Origin: Winogradskyella forsetii
Lineage (GTDB): Bacteria > Bacteroidota > Bacteroidia > Flavobacteriales > Flavobacteriaceae
Assembly (NCBI RefSeq): GCF_013394595.1
Contig: NZ_CP053348.1
Location: 1,631,001-1,695,000, forward strand
Direction of reading: 5' to 3'
Length of the DNA: 64,000 bases
Shown piece after piece: positions 51,625-60,157 of this stretch. The notes under the pieces were generated by a model, which did not search any database, was not told the origin of the DNA, and was given only the letters and a program-made list of their open reading frames with translations. Position 1 is the first letter of the stretch. Every line of letters starts with the position of its first letter. The translations under genes were made by a program, and so were the position numbers.

Positions 51625-52659
51625 ATGTTAGACCAAAGACGTACAACAAACGTTTTGTTGTTAATTATTGTAGTTCCTTTAGTATTTTATTTACTAAAGA
51701 TCTTGTCTTTTATATTTATTCCATTGATCTTTTCAATGTTTATCGCTTTATTGTTCTTACCATTAATGCGATGGTTGGGACGTAGAAGAGTGCCAAAATT
51801 CATAAGTATTATTATTGTTCTACTATTGGTGGCTTTAGGGCTTAAGTTGGGTATTGAGCTTGTGCAGTTATCCAGTAAGCAAATATTGGCTAATAATACG
51901 GAGTTTTTATCTAAAGCGGAATTAAAATTATCAGATTTAAAAATCTATTTACTGGACAACTTTGGGATTGAATTTGAGCAAGAACACGGTTTTTTAGGAC
52001 AGTTTTTTCAAAAAGATAAATTAGGGTCAACACTTGGATTCTTAAATTCGTTCTTAACGTCTTTGTTAATGACTGTTTTCTTTGTAGTACTTTGGTTAGC
52101 AGAATCCATTAATGTTCAGAAATTAATGAACAATACCTTATTGAAAAGAAAACATACCTCTGTTAAAACCTTTATGAAAATTGAAAAAGACCTAATTAAG
52201 TTTATAAAAGTAAAGTTTTTGGTCAGTGCTTTGACAGGAATTTTTACAGGACTTATGTGCGTATTCTTTGACGTAAGCTTCCCTATTTTTTGGGGCTTAT
52301 TTGCCTTCGCCATCAACTTTGTTCAAATGGTTGGTTCCTTTATTTCAGTTATACTATTATCGATTTTTGCTTTTGTTGAATTAGACCCAACGAGTACGTT
52401 GTTCTTTTTCATTTTTGCAATCTCAATGGTTCAAGTCACATTTGGAGCTATTTTAGAGCCTATTTTCATGGGGAAATCATTTTCAATCAATGTCATTGCA
52501 GTATTGGTAATGCTCATGTTTTGGGGTTTTCTTTGGGGAATTCCAGGCTTGATTATGGCAATTCCAATAACCGTTTTTATTAAAATTATTTTAGAACAAT
52601 TTGAAGGCACCAAAGTCATTGCCAGTTTACTTTCTGGAAGTGAGACCGCATTAGACTAA
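51625..52659 (+). CDS. AI-2E family transporter (YdiK/TqsA type)
   Basis: 344 residues, seven to eight membrane segments, with the family pattern of two N-terminal hairpins (VLLLIIVVPLVFYLLKILSF), a soluble helical middle and the C-terminal block SFSINVIAVLVMLMFWGFLW followed by GIPGLIMAIPITVFIKI. Members have been linked to autoinducer export, Na+/H+ antiport or other solutes; the substrate here is unknown. Confidence 0.9.
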   Translation: MLDQRRTTNVLLLIIVVPLVFYLLKILSFIFIPLIFSMFIALLFLPLMRWLGRRRVPKFISIIIVLLLVALGLKLGIELVQLSSKQILANNTEFLSKAELKLSDLKIYLLDNFGIEFEQEHGFLGQFFQKDKLGSTLGFLNSFLTSLLMTVFFVVLWLAESINVQKLMNNTLLKRKHTSVKTFMKIEKDLIKFIKVKFLVSALTGIFTGLMCVFFDVSFPIFWGLFAFAINFVQMVGSFISVILLSIFAFVELDPTSTLFFFIFAISMVQVTFGAILEPIFMGKSFSINVIAVLVMLMFWGFLWGIPGLIMAIPITVFIKIILEQFEGTKVIASLLSGSETALD

Positions 52660-52854
52660 TTGTCTTATTGATTTCAAAACATTATATTTTTAAGTATCTT
52701 TCTACTTTAAGATTAAAGGCCTGACTGCATATAGTTGAGATTCATAAATCTCTGTATTTTATTGCAAATATGCTGGTCAGTCAGTAAGAATAAGGTCTTG
52801 GTTCATTGTTTTAAAAGCGAAGCGGTCTTATGTCTTTTATTAAATTTCACAAAA
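52660..52854. other. Intergenic spacer
   Basis: 195 bp, AT-rich. No gene, and no consensus promoter or terminator that I would defend. Confidence 0.4.
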
Positions 52855-53772
52855 ATGGTTCACGGTACGCACAATGCTCTAGAAGATTCAAGAAATAACG
52901 ATATTCTTATTTCAATTAACGACCAATTATTTCCACGGAACGAAGCCAAAATCTCCGTTTTTGATAGTGGATATTTAGTGGGTGATGGTATTTGGGAAGC
53001 CATGCGCTTGCATCATGGTGTATTAGTGTTTTTGGAGGACCACTTTAATCGATTGTGGAGTGCCGCGGCAACTGTTGGAATGCATTTACCATTTACTAAG
53101 GAAGAATTAAAGACCAAAGTTTGGAATACGCTCAAAGCTAATAATATGAGCGACGGAGTTCATGTGAGGATCATGATAACGCGTGGCATTAAAAAAACAC
53201 CTTCCCAGGATCCAAGATTAACCATTTCCGGACCTAATGTGGTTATTATTCCTGAATTTAAAACCGCTTCAACGGACTCCAAAGAAAAAGGAATTACCCT
53301 TTTTACAAGTACCATTAGAAGAGGATCTCCAGATTATTTAGATCCAAGATTAAACTGCCATAGCAAACTTCATGAGGTTCAAGCCTTAATTCAGGCCATT
53401 CAAGCTGGTGCGGATGAAGCCTTAATGTTGGATATTCATGGCTTTGTTTCCACTTGTAATGCTACTAATTTTTTTATCGTAAATAAAGGTGAGGTTTGGA
53501 CTTCTACAAGTAAATATTGCATGAATGGCATTACCAGAGCCAAAGTCATAGAAGTTTGTAATACGAATAAGATTCCGTGTTTTGAAAAAGACTTTTCCCT
53601 ATTTGATGTGTATAGTGCAGATGAAGCTTTTGTAACAGGGACATTTGGAGGTTTAACGCCTGTCACCAAAATCGATGGTAGAACAATTGGTGAAGGTAAA
53701 TATGGAAATACAACACGGAAACTTAATGGACTTTATGAAGCATTAATAGAAAATACGGTAAATAATGGATAA
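52855..53772 (+). CDS. Class IV (PLP) aminotransferase
   Basis: 305 residues from the ATG at 52855 (MVHGTHNALEDSRNNDILIS); a 40-codon upstream extension reads as non-coding. Fold-type IV features: ISVFDSGYLVGDGIWEAMRL (about 33-52), LDPRLNCHSKLHEVQALIQA with the PLP-binding Lys in HSKL (about 165-184), and GTFGGLTPVTKIDGR. Branched-chain or D-amino acid aminotransferase-like. Overlaps the sulfotransferase-like gene by 8 bp. Confidence 0.9.
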   Translation: MVHGTHNALEDSRNNDILISINDQLFPRNEAKISVFDSGYLVGDGIWEAMRLHHGVLVFLEDHFNRLWSAAATVGMHLPFTKEELKTKVWNTLKANNMSDGVHVRIMITRGIKKTPSQDPRLTISGPNVVIIPEFKTASTDSKEKGITLFTSTIRRGSPDYLDPRLNCHSKLHEVQALIQAIQAGADEALMLDIHGFVSTCNATNFFIVNKGEVWTSTSKYCMNGITRAKVIEVCNTNKIPCFEKDFSLFDVYSADEAFVTGTFGGLTPVTKIDGRTIGEGKYGNTTRKLNGLYEALIENTVNNG

Positions 53773-54490
53773 CATAAAACGGATATGTTTATGGTCTGGT
53801 CTACGGAATATTTCTACAGCATTGATGTATGCTTTCGCTCAAAGGACAGACACCAAAGTTTTTGATGAACCTTTATATGCCTATTATTTGAAAAACCATT
53901 CGGAAGCCCACAAATACCATCCAGGATCTGAAGCTATTTTGGATACCATGGAAAATGATGGAGAAAAAGTGGTGGACATGATGCTAAACAATACTGAAAA
54001 GCCGGTATTGTTTTTCAAACATATGACGCATCATTTGTTGGGTCTAAAGCGTGATTTTATGAAAACCACCATCAATATTATTCTAACTAGAGATCCTGAA
54101 GAGATGTTGCCTTCATTTGATAAGGTAATTAAAAATCCTTCGCTACACGATGTAGGTTATGCACTTCACGTTGAATTAGTCAATTATTTCAAGACGAATA
54201 ACATTCCATTCACGGTTTTAGACAGTAAAAACGTGTTGTTACATCCAGAACGAACCCTTGGTAAATTGTGTGAATTTGTAGGAATACCATTCGATAAAAA
54301 CATGTTGTCATGGCAACCACAACAGCGGAAAGAAGATGGTATTTGGGCGAAGTATTGGTATGATAATGTCCATAAATCTAGTGGTTTTATGAAGTATAGG
54401 GCAAAAGCAGAGCCATTTCCAGAGCATCTATATCCACTCTTAAAAAAGAGCATTCCTCATTATAATACGCTTTTAAAATTTTCGAACTAA
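53765..54490 (+). CDS. Sulfotransferase-family protein
   Basis: 241 residues. N-terminal RICLWSGLRNISTALMYAFA takes the place of the PAPS 5'-phosphosulfate loop; LTRDPEEMLPSF is the 3'-phosphate region (about 108-119), followed by LDSKNVLLHPERTLGKLCEF. P-loop sulfotransferase-like fold, cytoplasmic. The 8-bp overlap with the aminotransferase gene implies a shared pathway, possibly sulfonation of an amino- or keto-acid product; this is inference. Confidence 0.85.
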   Translation: MDNIKRICLWSGLRNISTALMYAFAQRTDTKVFDEPLYAYYLKNHSEAHKYHPGSEAILDTMENDGEKVVDMMLNNTEKPVLFFKHMTHHLLGLKRDFMKTTINIILTRDPEEMLPSFDKVIKNPSLHDVGYALHVELVNYFKTNNIPFTVLDSKNVLLHPERTLGKLCEFVGIPFDKNMLSWQPQQRKEDGIWAKYWYDNVHKSSGFMKYRAKAEPFPEHLYPLLKKSIPHYNTLLKFSN

Positions 54491-54722
54491 CATTTTTATC
54501 CGTTCGTAGTTTAATTCAAATAAACTACTTCACTTAATTTGAGAGCGTTGTTGATGTTTGAATTTTATCTTTCGAAATGCATTATAGAAGTTCAATTTAA
54601 ATCAAGTTACAATCGTTTTTACCTTGGTTTATCAATCAGTTGATTAAAGTTCTCTAGGTCTTAAAAGAATATTAAATTCAGCCTCGAAAGACTAAAAATT
54701 ACTTATATTTCGTTTTAAATAA
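54491..54722. other. Intergenic spacer
   Basis: 232 bp, AT-rich. No gene seen. A near-consensus TATATTTCG precedes the next gene closely. Confidence 0.4.
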
Positions 54723-55988
54723 ATGAAATTGAAAAAAATTGCCCTCTTATTATTTACACTCTTCTTAAGTGCCAATGTTTACGCATCTTATATTCTTATT
54801 CCAATGGATGCTGAAACACAAAAAAATCATTTGAAAGCTTACGGAGTTACATACTGGACCTTAGAACGAGAACTGAAAGTAAAGTGGTTGCTCAATTATA
54901 GAGGAGGTTCGTTTTTGTTACCAGATGCCGAAATTATTCAACGTGAATGCCAAATCCGTGGTGTGTCTTTTGAAATTATTTCAGATACAAAGGCCGCTCA
55001 AATACTGGAAGATATTGCCAGTCCTTCTTTAAATCAGGAAGCAGTGGTTTTAGAAAAAGCGCCAAAAATTGCCGTTTATACACCATATGGAAAACAACCT
55101 TGGGACGATGCCGTGACTATGGTGCTTACCTATGCCGAGATTCCGTATGAAACCATTTACGATGAAGAAGTATTGAAAGATGAATTATTACTTTACGATT
55201 GGTTACACTTACATCACGAAGATTTTACCGGCCAATACGGTAAGTTCTATAGAGCCTACCGTTCTGCAGCTTGGTATATTGAAGAAAAGAAAAATGCGGA
55301 GGCATTGGCAAAACGATTGGGTTATGATAAAGTTTCTGAGGAGAAATTAGCTGTGGCACTTAAAATTAGAGACTATGTTGTTGGTGGTGGATTTATGTTT
55401 GCCATGTGTTCAGCAACCGATAGTTTTGATATTGCGCTGTCTGCCAAAGGGGTGGATATTTGCGAACCGATGTTTGATGGAGACGGAAGCGATCCAGGCT
55501 ATCAGAATAAAATAGACTACGCCAATACTTTTGCTTTTAAGGATTATATTTTGGAACGTAGCCCAAATGTGTATGAGTTTTCGTCTATAGATATGACCCA
55601 AAAGCGACGAATTCCGAAGACAACTGATTATTTTTCATTAATGGAATATTCGGCAAAATGGGATCCAATTCCAACGATGCTAACTCAAAATCATACCGCA
55701 TTGGTAAAAGGTTTTATGGGACAAACGACATCATTTACCAGGGACGAAATAAAATCCAATGTACTCGTAATGGGAGAAAACAGAACTAATGGTGAAGCAA
55801 AATACATTCACGGCATAAAAGGAAAAGGATTTTTTACATTTTATGGAGGTCATGATCCCGAAGATTATACACATAGGGTGGGAGACCCAAAAACTGAATT
55901 GGATTTGCACCCAACATCGCCTGGTTACCGCTTAATATTAAATAATGTGTTGTTTCCAGCGGCTAAAAAGAAAAAGCAGAAGACCTAA
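54723..55988 (+). CDS. Secreted protein often annotated 'asparagine synthetase B'
   Basis: 421 residues. Signal peptide LKKIALLLFTLFLSANVYAS. The sequence YILIPMDAETQKNHLKAYGV, IAVYTPYGKQPWDDAVTMVL and VVGGGFMFAMCSATDSFDIA (about 217-236) looks like a class I glutamine-amidotransferase-like fold with Cys at the nucleophile elbow, not like the AsnB synthetase fold, and the protein is exported. The common name is therefore doubtful. The C-terminal part has GFFTFYGGHDPEDYTHRVGD. Function unknown. Confidence 0.75.
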   Translation: MKLKKIALLLFTLFLSANVYASYILIPMDAETQKNHLKAYGVTYWTLERELKVKWLLNYRGGSFLLPDAEIIQRECQIRGVSFEIISDTKAAQILEDIASPSLNQEAVVLEKAPKIAVYTPYGKQPWDDAVTMVLTYAEIPYETIYDEEVLKDELLLYDWLHLHHEDFTGQYGKFYRAYRSAAWYIEEKKNAEALAKRLGYDKVSEEKLAVALKIRDYVVGGGFMFAMCSATDSFDIALSAKGVDICEPMFDGDGSDPGYQNKIDYANTFAFKDYILERSPNVYEFSSIDMTQKRRIPKTTDYFSLMEYSAKWDPIPTMLTQNHTALVKGFMGQTTSFTRDEIKSNVLVMGENRTNGEAKYIHGIKGKGFFTFYGGHDPEDYTHRVGDPKTELDLHPTSPGYRLILNNVLFPAAKKKKQKT

Positions 55989-56044
55989 TTGTAATATCGA
56001 TATTGATTATTTTTTCATATCTTAAAATATAAATTCAACATATA

Positions 56045-56314
56045 ATGCTAACAAAAGAAACCATACTCAATAAAATCCAAATTTTAATTACCAATCATTT
56101 TGAAACACCAGAAGAAGCTTTTGCTTTTTTTGATAAAGATGGCGATGGGAAGTTAAGTAAAGATGAAATAGCGAAACTGCTGAAACAAGCTGAAATTAGT
56201 GGTTTTGTCCGTGGTTTGATTTCTAGAAAACTTATAGAAGGTTACGATAAAGATGGTGATGAACTTATCAATTGGGCAGAATTTAAGTTGGCTATTGATG
56301 AAATAAAAGAATAA
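56045..56314 (+). CDS. EF-hand protein
   Basis: 89 residues with two canonical EF-hand loops: DKDGDGKLSKDE (residues 27-38) and DKDGDELINWAE (about 69-80), each with acidic residues at positions 1, 3, 5 and 12. No signal peptide, so probably a cytoplasmic Ca2+ sensor. The start of the membrane cyclase gene follows after 18 bp, so the two are likely co-transcribed. Confidence 0.9.
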   Translation: MLTKETILNKIQILITNHFETPEEAFAFFDKDGDGKLSKDEIAKLLKQAEISGFVRGLISRKLIEGYDKDGDELINWAEFKLAIDEIKE

Positions 56315-56332
56315 ATAAGAAGCTACACGATT

Positions 56333-57412
56333 TTGAAATTCGAAATAAAACAATTTTTCCGACTTTTATTCTATTCGATTCTGTTTTGGTCGTTTGCTTT
56401 TTGTGCATTTATATTTATACGTTATTTTGGAAGGAATCAAGAACAGGTTAAGACCGAAAATCTAATTGACATTGTAACACCTTCCCAGTATCTAGTTTTT
56501 GGCGTGATACTTGGTATAATGGTAGCCATTGTTTATACCATTGTAGAGTTCTTTTTCGATAAATATTTGTCCAAAAGATTATATCTCTGGGTAGTACTTC
56601 TTATAAAATCCATTTTTTATTTAATTTTCTTAATATTTTCTTTAACCTTTATTGCGAGCTTAGCAGAAGTATATATCCAAGTAGATTTTCCAAACGAAAG
56701 TCTTTGGTGGAAATCCAACAAAATATTTTGGATGGTCACGGCTTATTTTATGTTATGCTCTTTATTATTTTCGTTTTTTAGAATTGCGAATAATAAATTT
56801 GGTAAAGGGGTTATTTTTAATATGCTTTTGGGGCGTTACCGAAAGCCAAGGGAAGTAGAACGTGTACTTATGTTTTTGGATTTAAAATCTTCTACAACGA
56901 TTGCCGAAGATTTAGGGCATCTAAAATATAGTCAGTTTATTCAAGATTGTTTTTACTATCTCAATAGAATTGTCGGTAAATATGGCGCGGAGATTTATCA
57001 ATATGTTGGAGACGAGGCTGTGTTGACCTGGAACTTGAAGAGAAAAACAAGAAAAAATATCAATTGTATAAACTTGTTTTTTGAATATGATCATAAGCTA
57101 AAAAAGCATTCAAAATATTACATGAAGAAATATGGTGTCGTCCCAGAATTTAAGGCTGGAATCCATTCGGGGAAAATAATAATTGCGGAAGTTGGTACCA
57201 TAAAGAAGGAGTTGGCTTATCATGGCGATGTCATTAACACAACCTCACGAATACAAGAGCAATGCAATGAATATAATGAATCCTTATTGATTTCTGAAGA
57301 CTTCTTAGCTAAGCTAAATTTGAAAAAAAAGTATGAAGCAGTTTCATTAGGTAGTGAATTACTGGATGGTAAAACGGAATCACATAAGTTGTTCGCTATT
57401 CACAAAATTTAG
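56333..57412 (+). CDS. Membrane adenylate/guanylate cyclase (class III)
   Basis: 359 residues, TTG start. Four membrane segments (residues about 12-30, 51-72, 86-108, 128-148), then the cyclase domain: VLMFLDLKSSTTIAEDLGHL (metal Asp in FLDLKSS), YQYVGDEAVLTWNL (second Asp), and FKAGIHSGKIIIAEVG. The catalytic Asn/Arg helix is represented by HGDVINTTSRIQEQC (N-x6-R type). Likely makes cAMP. Confidence 0.9.
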   Translation: MKFEIKQFFRLLFYSILFWSFAFCAFIFIRYFGRNQEQVKTENLIDIVTPSQYLVFGVILGIMVAIVYTIVEFFFDKYLSKRLYLWVVLLIKSIFYLIFLIFSLTFIASLAEVYIQVDFPNESLWWKSNKIFWMVTAYFMLCSLLFSFFRIANNKFGKGVIFNMLLGRYRKPREVERVLMFLDLKSSTTIAEDLGHLKYSQFIQDCFYYLNRIVGKYGAEIYQYVGDEAVLTWNLKRKTRKNINCINLFFEYDHKLKKHSKYYMKKYGVVPEFKAGIHSGKIIIAEVGTIKKELAYHGDVINTTSRIQEQCNEYNESLLISEDFLAKLNLKKKYEAVSLGSELLDGKTESHKLFAIHKI

Positions 57413-57497
57413 ATTTCCATTACAATTATATAATTAGAAATTTTTATTTGATAAATTAAACGAATTCAATTTCAAATAACATATAAGACAATACATA

Positions 57498-57920
57498 ATG
57501 CAATTCTTTCAAAATGAAATCAAACTACAAGCATTTCCTAGAGGTTTTCATATAATTACGTCTGAAGTATTGAATGCCATCCCTGAAATTAGCCAAATTA
57601 AAACTGGACAGTTACAGGTGTTTATAAAGCATACGTCAGCTAGCTTAACGATAAACGAAAATGCCGACCCAACGGTTAGATTGGATTTTGAGAGTCATAT
57701 GAATAATATGGTTCCTGAAAATCAAAAATATTACAAGCATACCTTTGAGGGTTCAGACGATATGCCAGCACATATAAAAGCTGCCTTAATGGGGACATCA
57801 GTTCAAATACCAATCACAAACGGCAAGTTAAATCTTGGAATTTGGCAGGGTATTTATCTTTGTGAGCACAGAAATAGAGCAGGAGGAAGACAGTTAGTCC
57901 TTACGGCTTTCGGCAATTAG
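57498..57920 (+). CDS. YjbQ family protein (UPF0047)
   Basis: 140 residues. Family motifs: GFHIITSEVLNAIPEISQIK, IKHTSASLTINENADPTVR (about 43-61), HTFEGSDDMPAHIKAALMGT and GIYLCEHRNRAGGRQLVL. Also known as 'secondary thiamine-phosphate synthase enzyme'; the conserved His residues are present. Overlaps the converging HAD gene by 27 bp. Confidence 0.92.
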   Translation: MQFFQNEIKLQAFPRGFHIITSEVLNAIPEISQIKTGQLQVFIKHTSASLTINENADPTVRLDFESHMNNMVPENQKYYKHTFEGSDDMPAHIKAALMGTSVQIPITNGKLNLGIWQGIYLCEHRNRAGGRQLVLTAFGN

Positions 57921-58697
57921 GTTTTCTAGAACTATTTCTACGCCAAAATTATCATTAGACTTGGTTTCAAAGTTAGCAATTGCCTTTACATCGTCGTGTG
58001 CATTGGCCATGGCATAACTGTATTTAGCACATTTTAGCATTTCTAAATCATTATTATAATCACCAAAGACTAAGGTTTCGGAGGGACTTATTTGGAGCTG
58101 TTTTTGTAAAAATTGTAGCGCATGGCCTTTATTCGTAATGGCGTCAGAAATATCTACCCAATGATTTCCAGAAACAACAACATTCAGGTCTGGTTTTAAA
58201 TGTTTCACGTATGGAAAAATATGAGCTTCAGAATTGGTTTTATGATACAATGCTATTTTAATAACATCATCTTTAATCTCTTCAAAGGAATCAATAACAG
58301 TATATACTGAATAATATTCAGAAAACGTATTTATCAATTGGTCTGATGCTCTAAGAATAAATGCTTGATGTTTGGTGCAGAAAATAGGGTAGGTATCTTC
58401 AATATTGGTAACCAAAGTATATAACTCTAACAATCTATCAGGATTTATTATATTAGAAAGCATTACTTTATTAGCTTCAATGACCAAACCGCCATTTTCA
58501 GCAACAATAATAATATCATCTTTTACGGGTTGAAGCTTTTCAACAATACTATAATAAGGTCTGCCACTTGCTGCCACAAATTGAATGTCTTGTTGTTGCA
58601 TTCTTTTAAAAAGCTCAAAAAAGCGTGAACTCACTTCATGATTGGAATTTAACAATGTTCCATCCATATCTGTAACGACAAGTTTTATATCCTTCAT
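57894..58697 (-). CDS. Cof-type HAD-IIB phosphatase
   Basis: 267 residues. Motif I VTDMDGTLLNS (DxDGT, residues 8-18), motif II AASGRPYYS (about 38-46), motif III Lys in TNKGHALQF and motif IV VFGDYNNDLEMLK. Cytoplasmic phosphatase of sugar phosphates or flavin precursors, specificity unknown. Confidence 0.93.
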   Translation of the reverse strand: MKDIKLVVTDMDGTLLNSNHEVSSRFFELFKRMQQQDIQFVAASGRPYYSIVEKLQPVKDDIIIVAENGGLVIEANKVMLSNIINPDRLLELYTLVTNIEDTYPIFCTKHQAFILRASDQLINTFSEYYSVYTVIDSFEEIKDDVIKIALYHKTNSEAHIFPYVKHLKPDLNVVVSGNHWVDISDAITNKGHALQFLQKQLQISPSETLVFGDYNNDLEMLKCAKYSYAMANAHDDVKAIANFETKSNDNFGVEIVLENLIAESRKD

Positions 58698-58734
58698 ATT
58701 TTATTTTGATTTTATGGGTTCAGAATTGATTAAA

Positions 58735-58785
58735 TAAAAAATCCGATTCAATCCCGATAGGTATCGGGAGAACCGGATTTATAAG
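58735..58785 (-). terminator. Terminator after rplT
   Basis: TCCGGTTCTCCCGATACC / GGGATTGAATCGGA on the minus strand give a stem (CCGGTTCTCCCGAT ... ATCGGGATTGAATCGG, with the inner CCCGAT-ACCT-ATCGGG) followed by T-rich sequence about 40 bp after the stop. Confidence 0.6.
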
Positions 58786-58816
58786 CGAAATGTTGTTATT
58801 AATTTGGCTAAAAGCC

Positions 58817-59161
58817 TTATTTTACTTTGTTTACTATGGCTTCAAAAGCATCAGGGTGGTTCATTGCTAAATCGGCAAGCACCTTACGGTTCAAGTCAAT
58901 ATTATTAGCTTTTAATCCTCCCATAAATTTTGAATAGCTCATTCCATGTTGTCTTGCACCTGCGTTAATACGCATAATCCATAACGAACGGAATGTTCTC
59001 TTTTTGTTTCTACGATCTCTGTACGAATATTGCATCGCTTTGTCAACCGCATTTTTTGCTACTGTCCAAACGTTTTTACGTCTTCCGAAGTAACCTTTTG
59101 CTTGCTTAAGAACCTTTTTTCTTCTGGCTCTTTTTGCTACTGAATTTACTGATCTTGGCAT
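58817..59161 (-). CDS. rplT: 50S ribosomal protein L20
   Basis: 114 residues, [20 protein letters not shown] to the C-terminus, very basic, full length with the family core [20 protein letters not shown]. Binds 23S rRNA early in 50S assembly; in other bacteria it represses this operon. Last gene of thrS-infC-rpmI-rplT. Confidence 0.98.
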   Translation of the reverse strand: MPRSVNSVAKRARRKKVLKQAKGYFGRRKNVWTVAKNAVDKAMQYSYRDRRNKKRTFRSLWIMRINAGARQHGMSYSKFMGGLKANNIDLNRKVLADLAMNHPDAFEAIVNKVK

Positions 59162-59266
59162 TTCTTTTAATTGTTTTTTGTAGTAGGCGGTCGATAAATC
59201 GACACTTGCTAAATTGGTTTGCCTAACTCCAGGGTTTATAAATAGTTTTAACCGATTAAAACAGTA

Positions 59267-59464
59267 TTACTTTAAACGTAACATCGTTTTAATATTGTCC
59301 TCATCTGCTTTATGTACTAAAGTATCATGAGTCAATCTTAGCTTGCGCTTTTTAGATTTTTTTGTCAATATATGACTCTTAAAAGCGTGCTTTCTCTTAA
59401 TCTTACCAGTGCCAGTTAGTTTAAAACGTTTCTTAGCACTCGATTTTGTTTTCATTTTAGGCAT
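59267..59464 (-). CDS. rpmI: 50S ribosomal protein L35
   Basis: 65 residues, [20 protein letters not shown], basic, full length. Lies between infC and rplT as in most bacteria. Confidence 0.98.
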   Translation of the reverse strand: MPKMKTKSSAKKRFKLTGTGKIKRKHAFKSHILTKKSKKRKLRLTHDTLVHKADEDNIKTMLRLK

Positions 59465-59574
59465 TTTCTCCTCTTTTATATTTACGTTTCGCTTATTTCT
59501 CTTTGCTGAACTTGGTTCAGTATCTTTTATATGCTACCCAAAAAGCTTATCTGGAAGTTTCAGCTTCTCTGTTT

Positions 59575-60129
59575 TTAGTTTTTCTTAGGTGCAATGAACA
59601 TTATCATTCGTTTTCCTTCAAGCTTTGGCATCTGTTCAACCTTTCCGTATTCTTCAAGATCTTGCGCCAACCTTAACAATAAGATTTGACCTTGTTCTTT
59701 AAAAACAATAGATCGTCCTTTAAAGAATACAAAAGCTTTTAACTTTGCGCCGTCTTTTAAAAACTTCTCAGCATGTTTCTTTTTAAATTCGTAATCATGA
59801 TCATCGGTTTGAGGACCAAATCGAATTTCTTTAACAACAACTTTAGTTGCTTTAGCTTTTAAAGCTTTTTCTCTTTTCTTCTGTTCGTAAAGGAATTTTT
59901 TATAATCCATAACTTTACAAACAGGAGGCTTCGCATTTGGCGATATCTCTACAAGATCTAAACCTTGTTCATCGGCTATGGATAAAGCTTTTTTAATAGG
60001 GTAAATACCTATTTCGACATTATCTCCGACAAGTCTTACTTCTTCAGATCTGATTTTAGAATTTATACGATGCTTATCTTCTTGAGATGCTCTTCTGGTA
60101 TAATTCTTTCTGTTTCTACGTATTGCTAT
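59575..60129 (-). CDS. infC: Translation initiation factor IF-3, ATA start codon
   Basis: 184 residues if translation starts at the ATA at 60127-60129: (M)[20 protein letters not shown], then [40 protein letters not shown] and the C-terminal domain to IAPKKN. There is no ATG, GTG or TTG between the upstream in-frame TAA (15 bp further) and this ATA; the first ATG (59910, in CKVMDYKK) would delete the whole N-terminal domain. Non-canonical AUU/AUA starts are the known basis of IF-3 autoregulation. Confidence 0.93.
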   Translation of the reverse strand: MAIRRNRKNYTRRASQEDKHRINSKIRSEEVRLVGDNVEIGIYPIKKALSIADEQGLDLVEISPNAKPPVCKVMDYKKFLYEQKKREKALKAKATKVVVKEIRFGPQTDDHDYEFKKKHAEKFLKDGAKLKAFVFFKGRSIVFKEQGQILLLRLAQDLEEYGKVEQMPKLEGKRMIMFIAPKKN

Positions 60130-60157
60130 GGCTTCTGTATTTTAAATTAAACTTATA

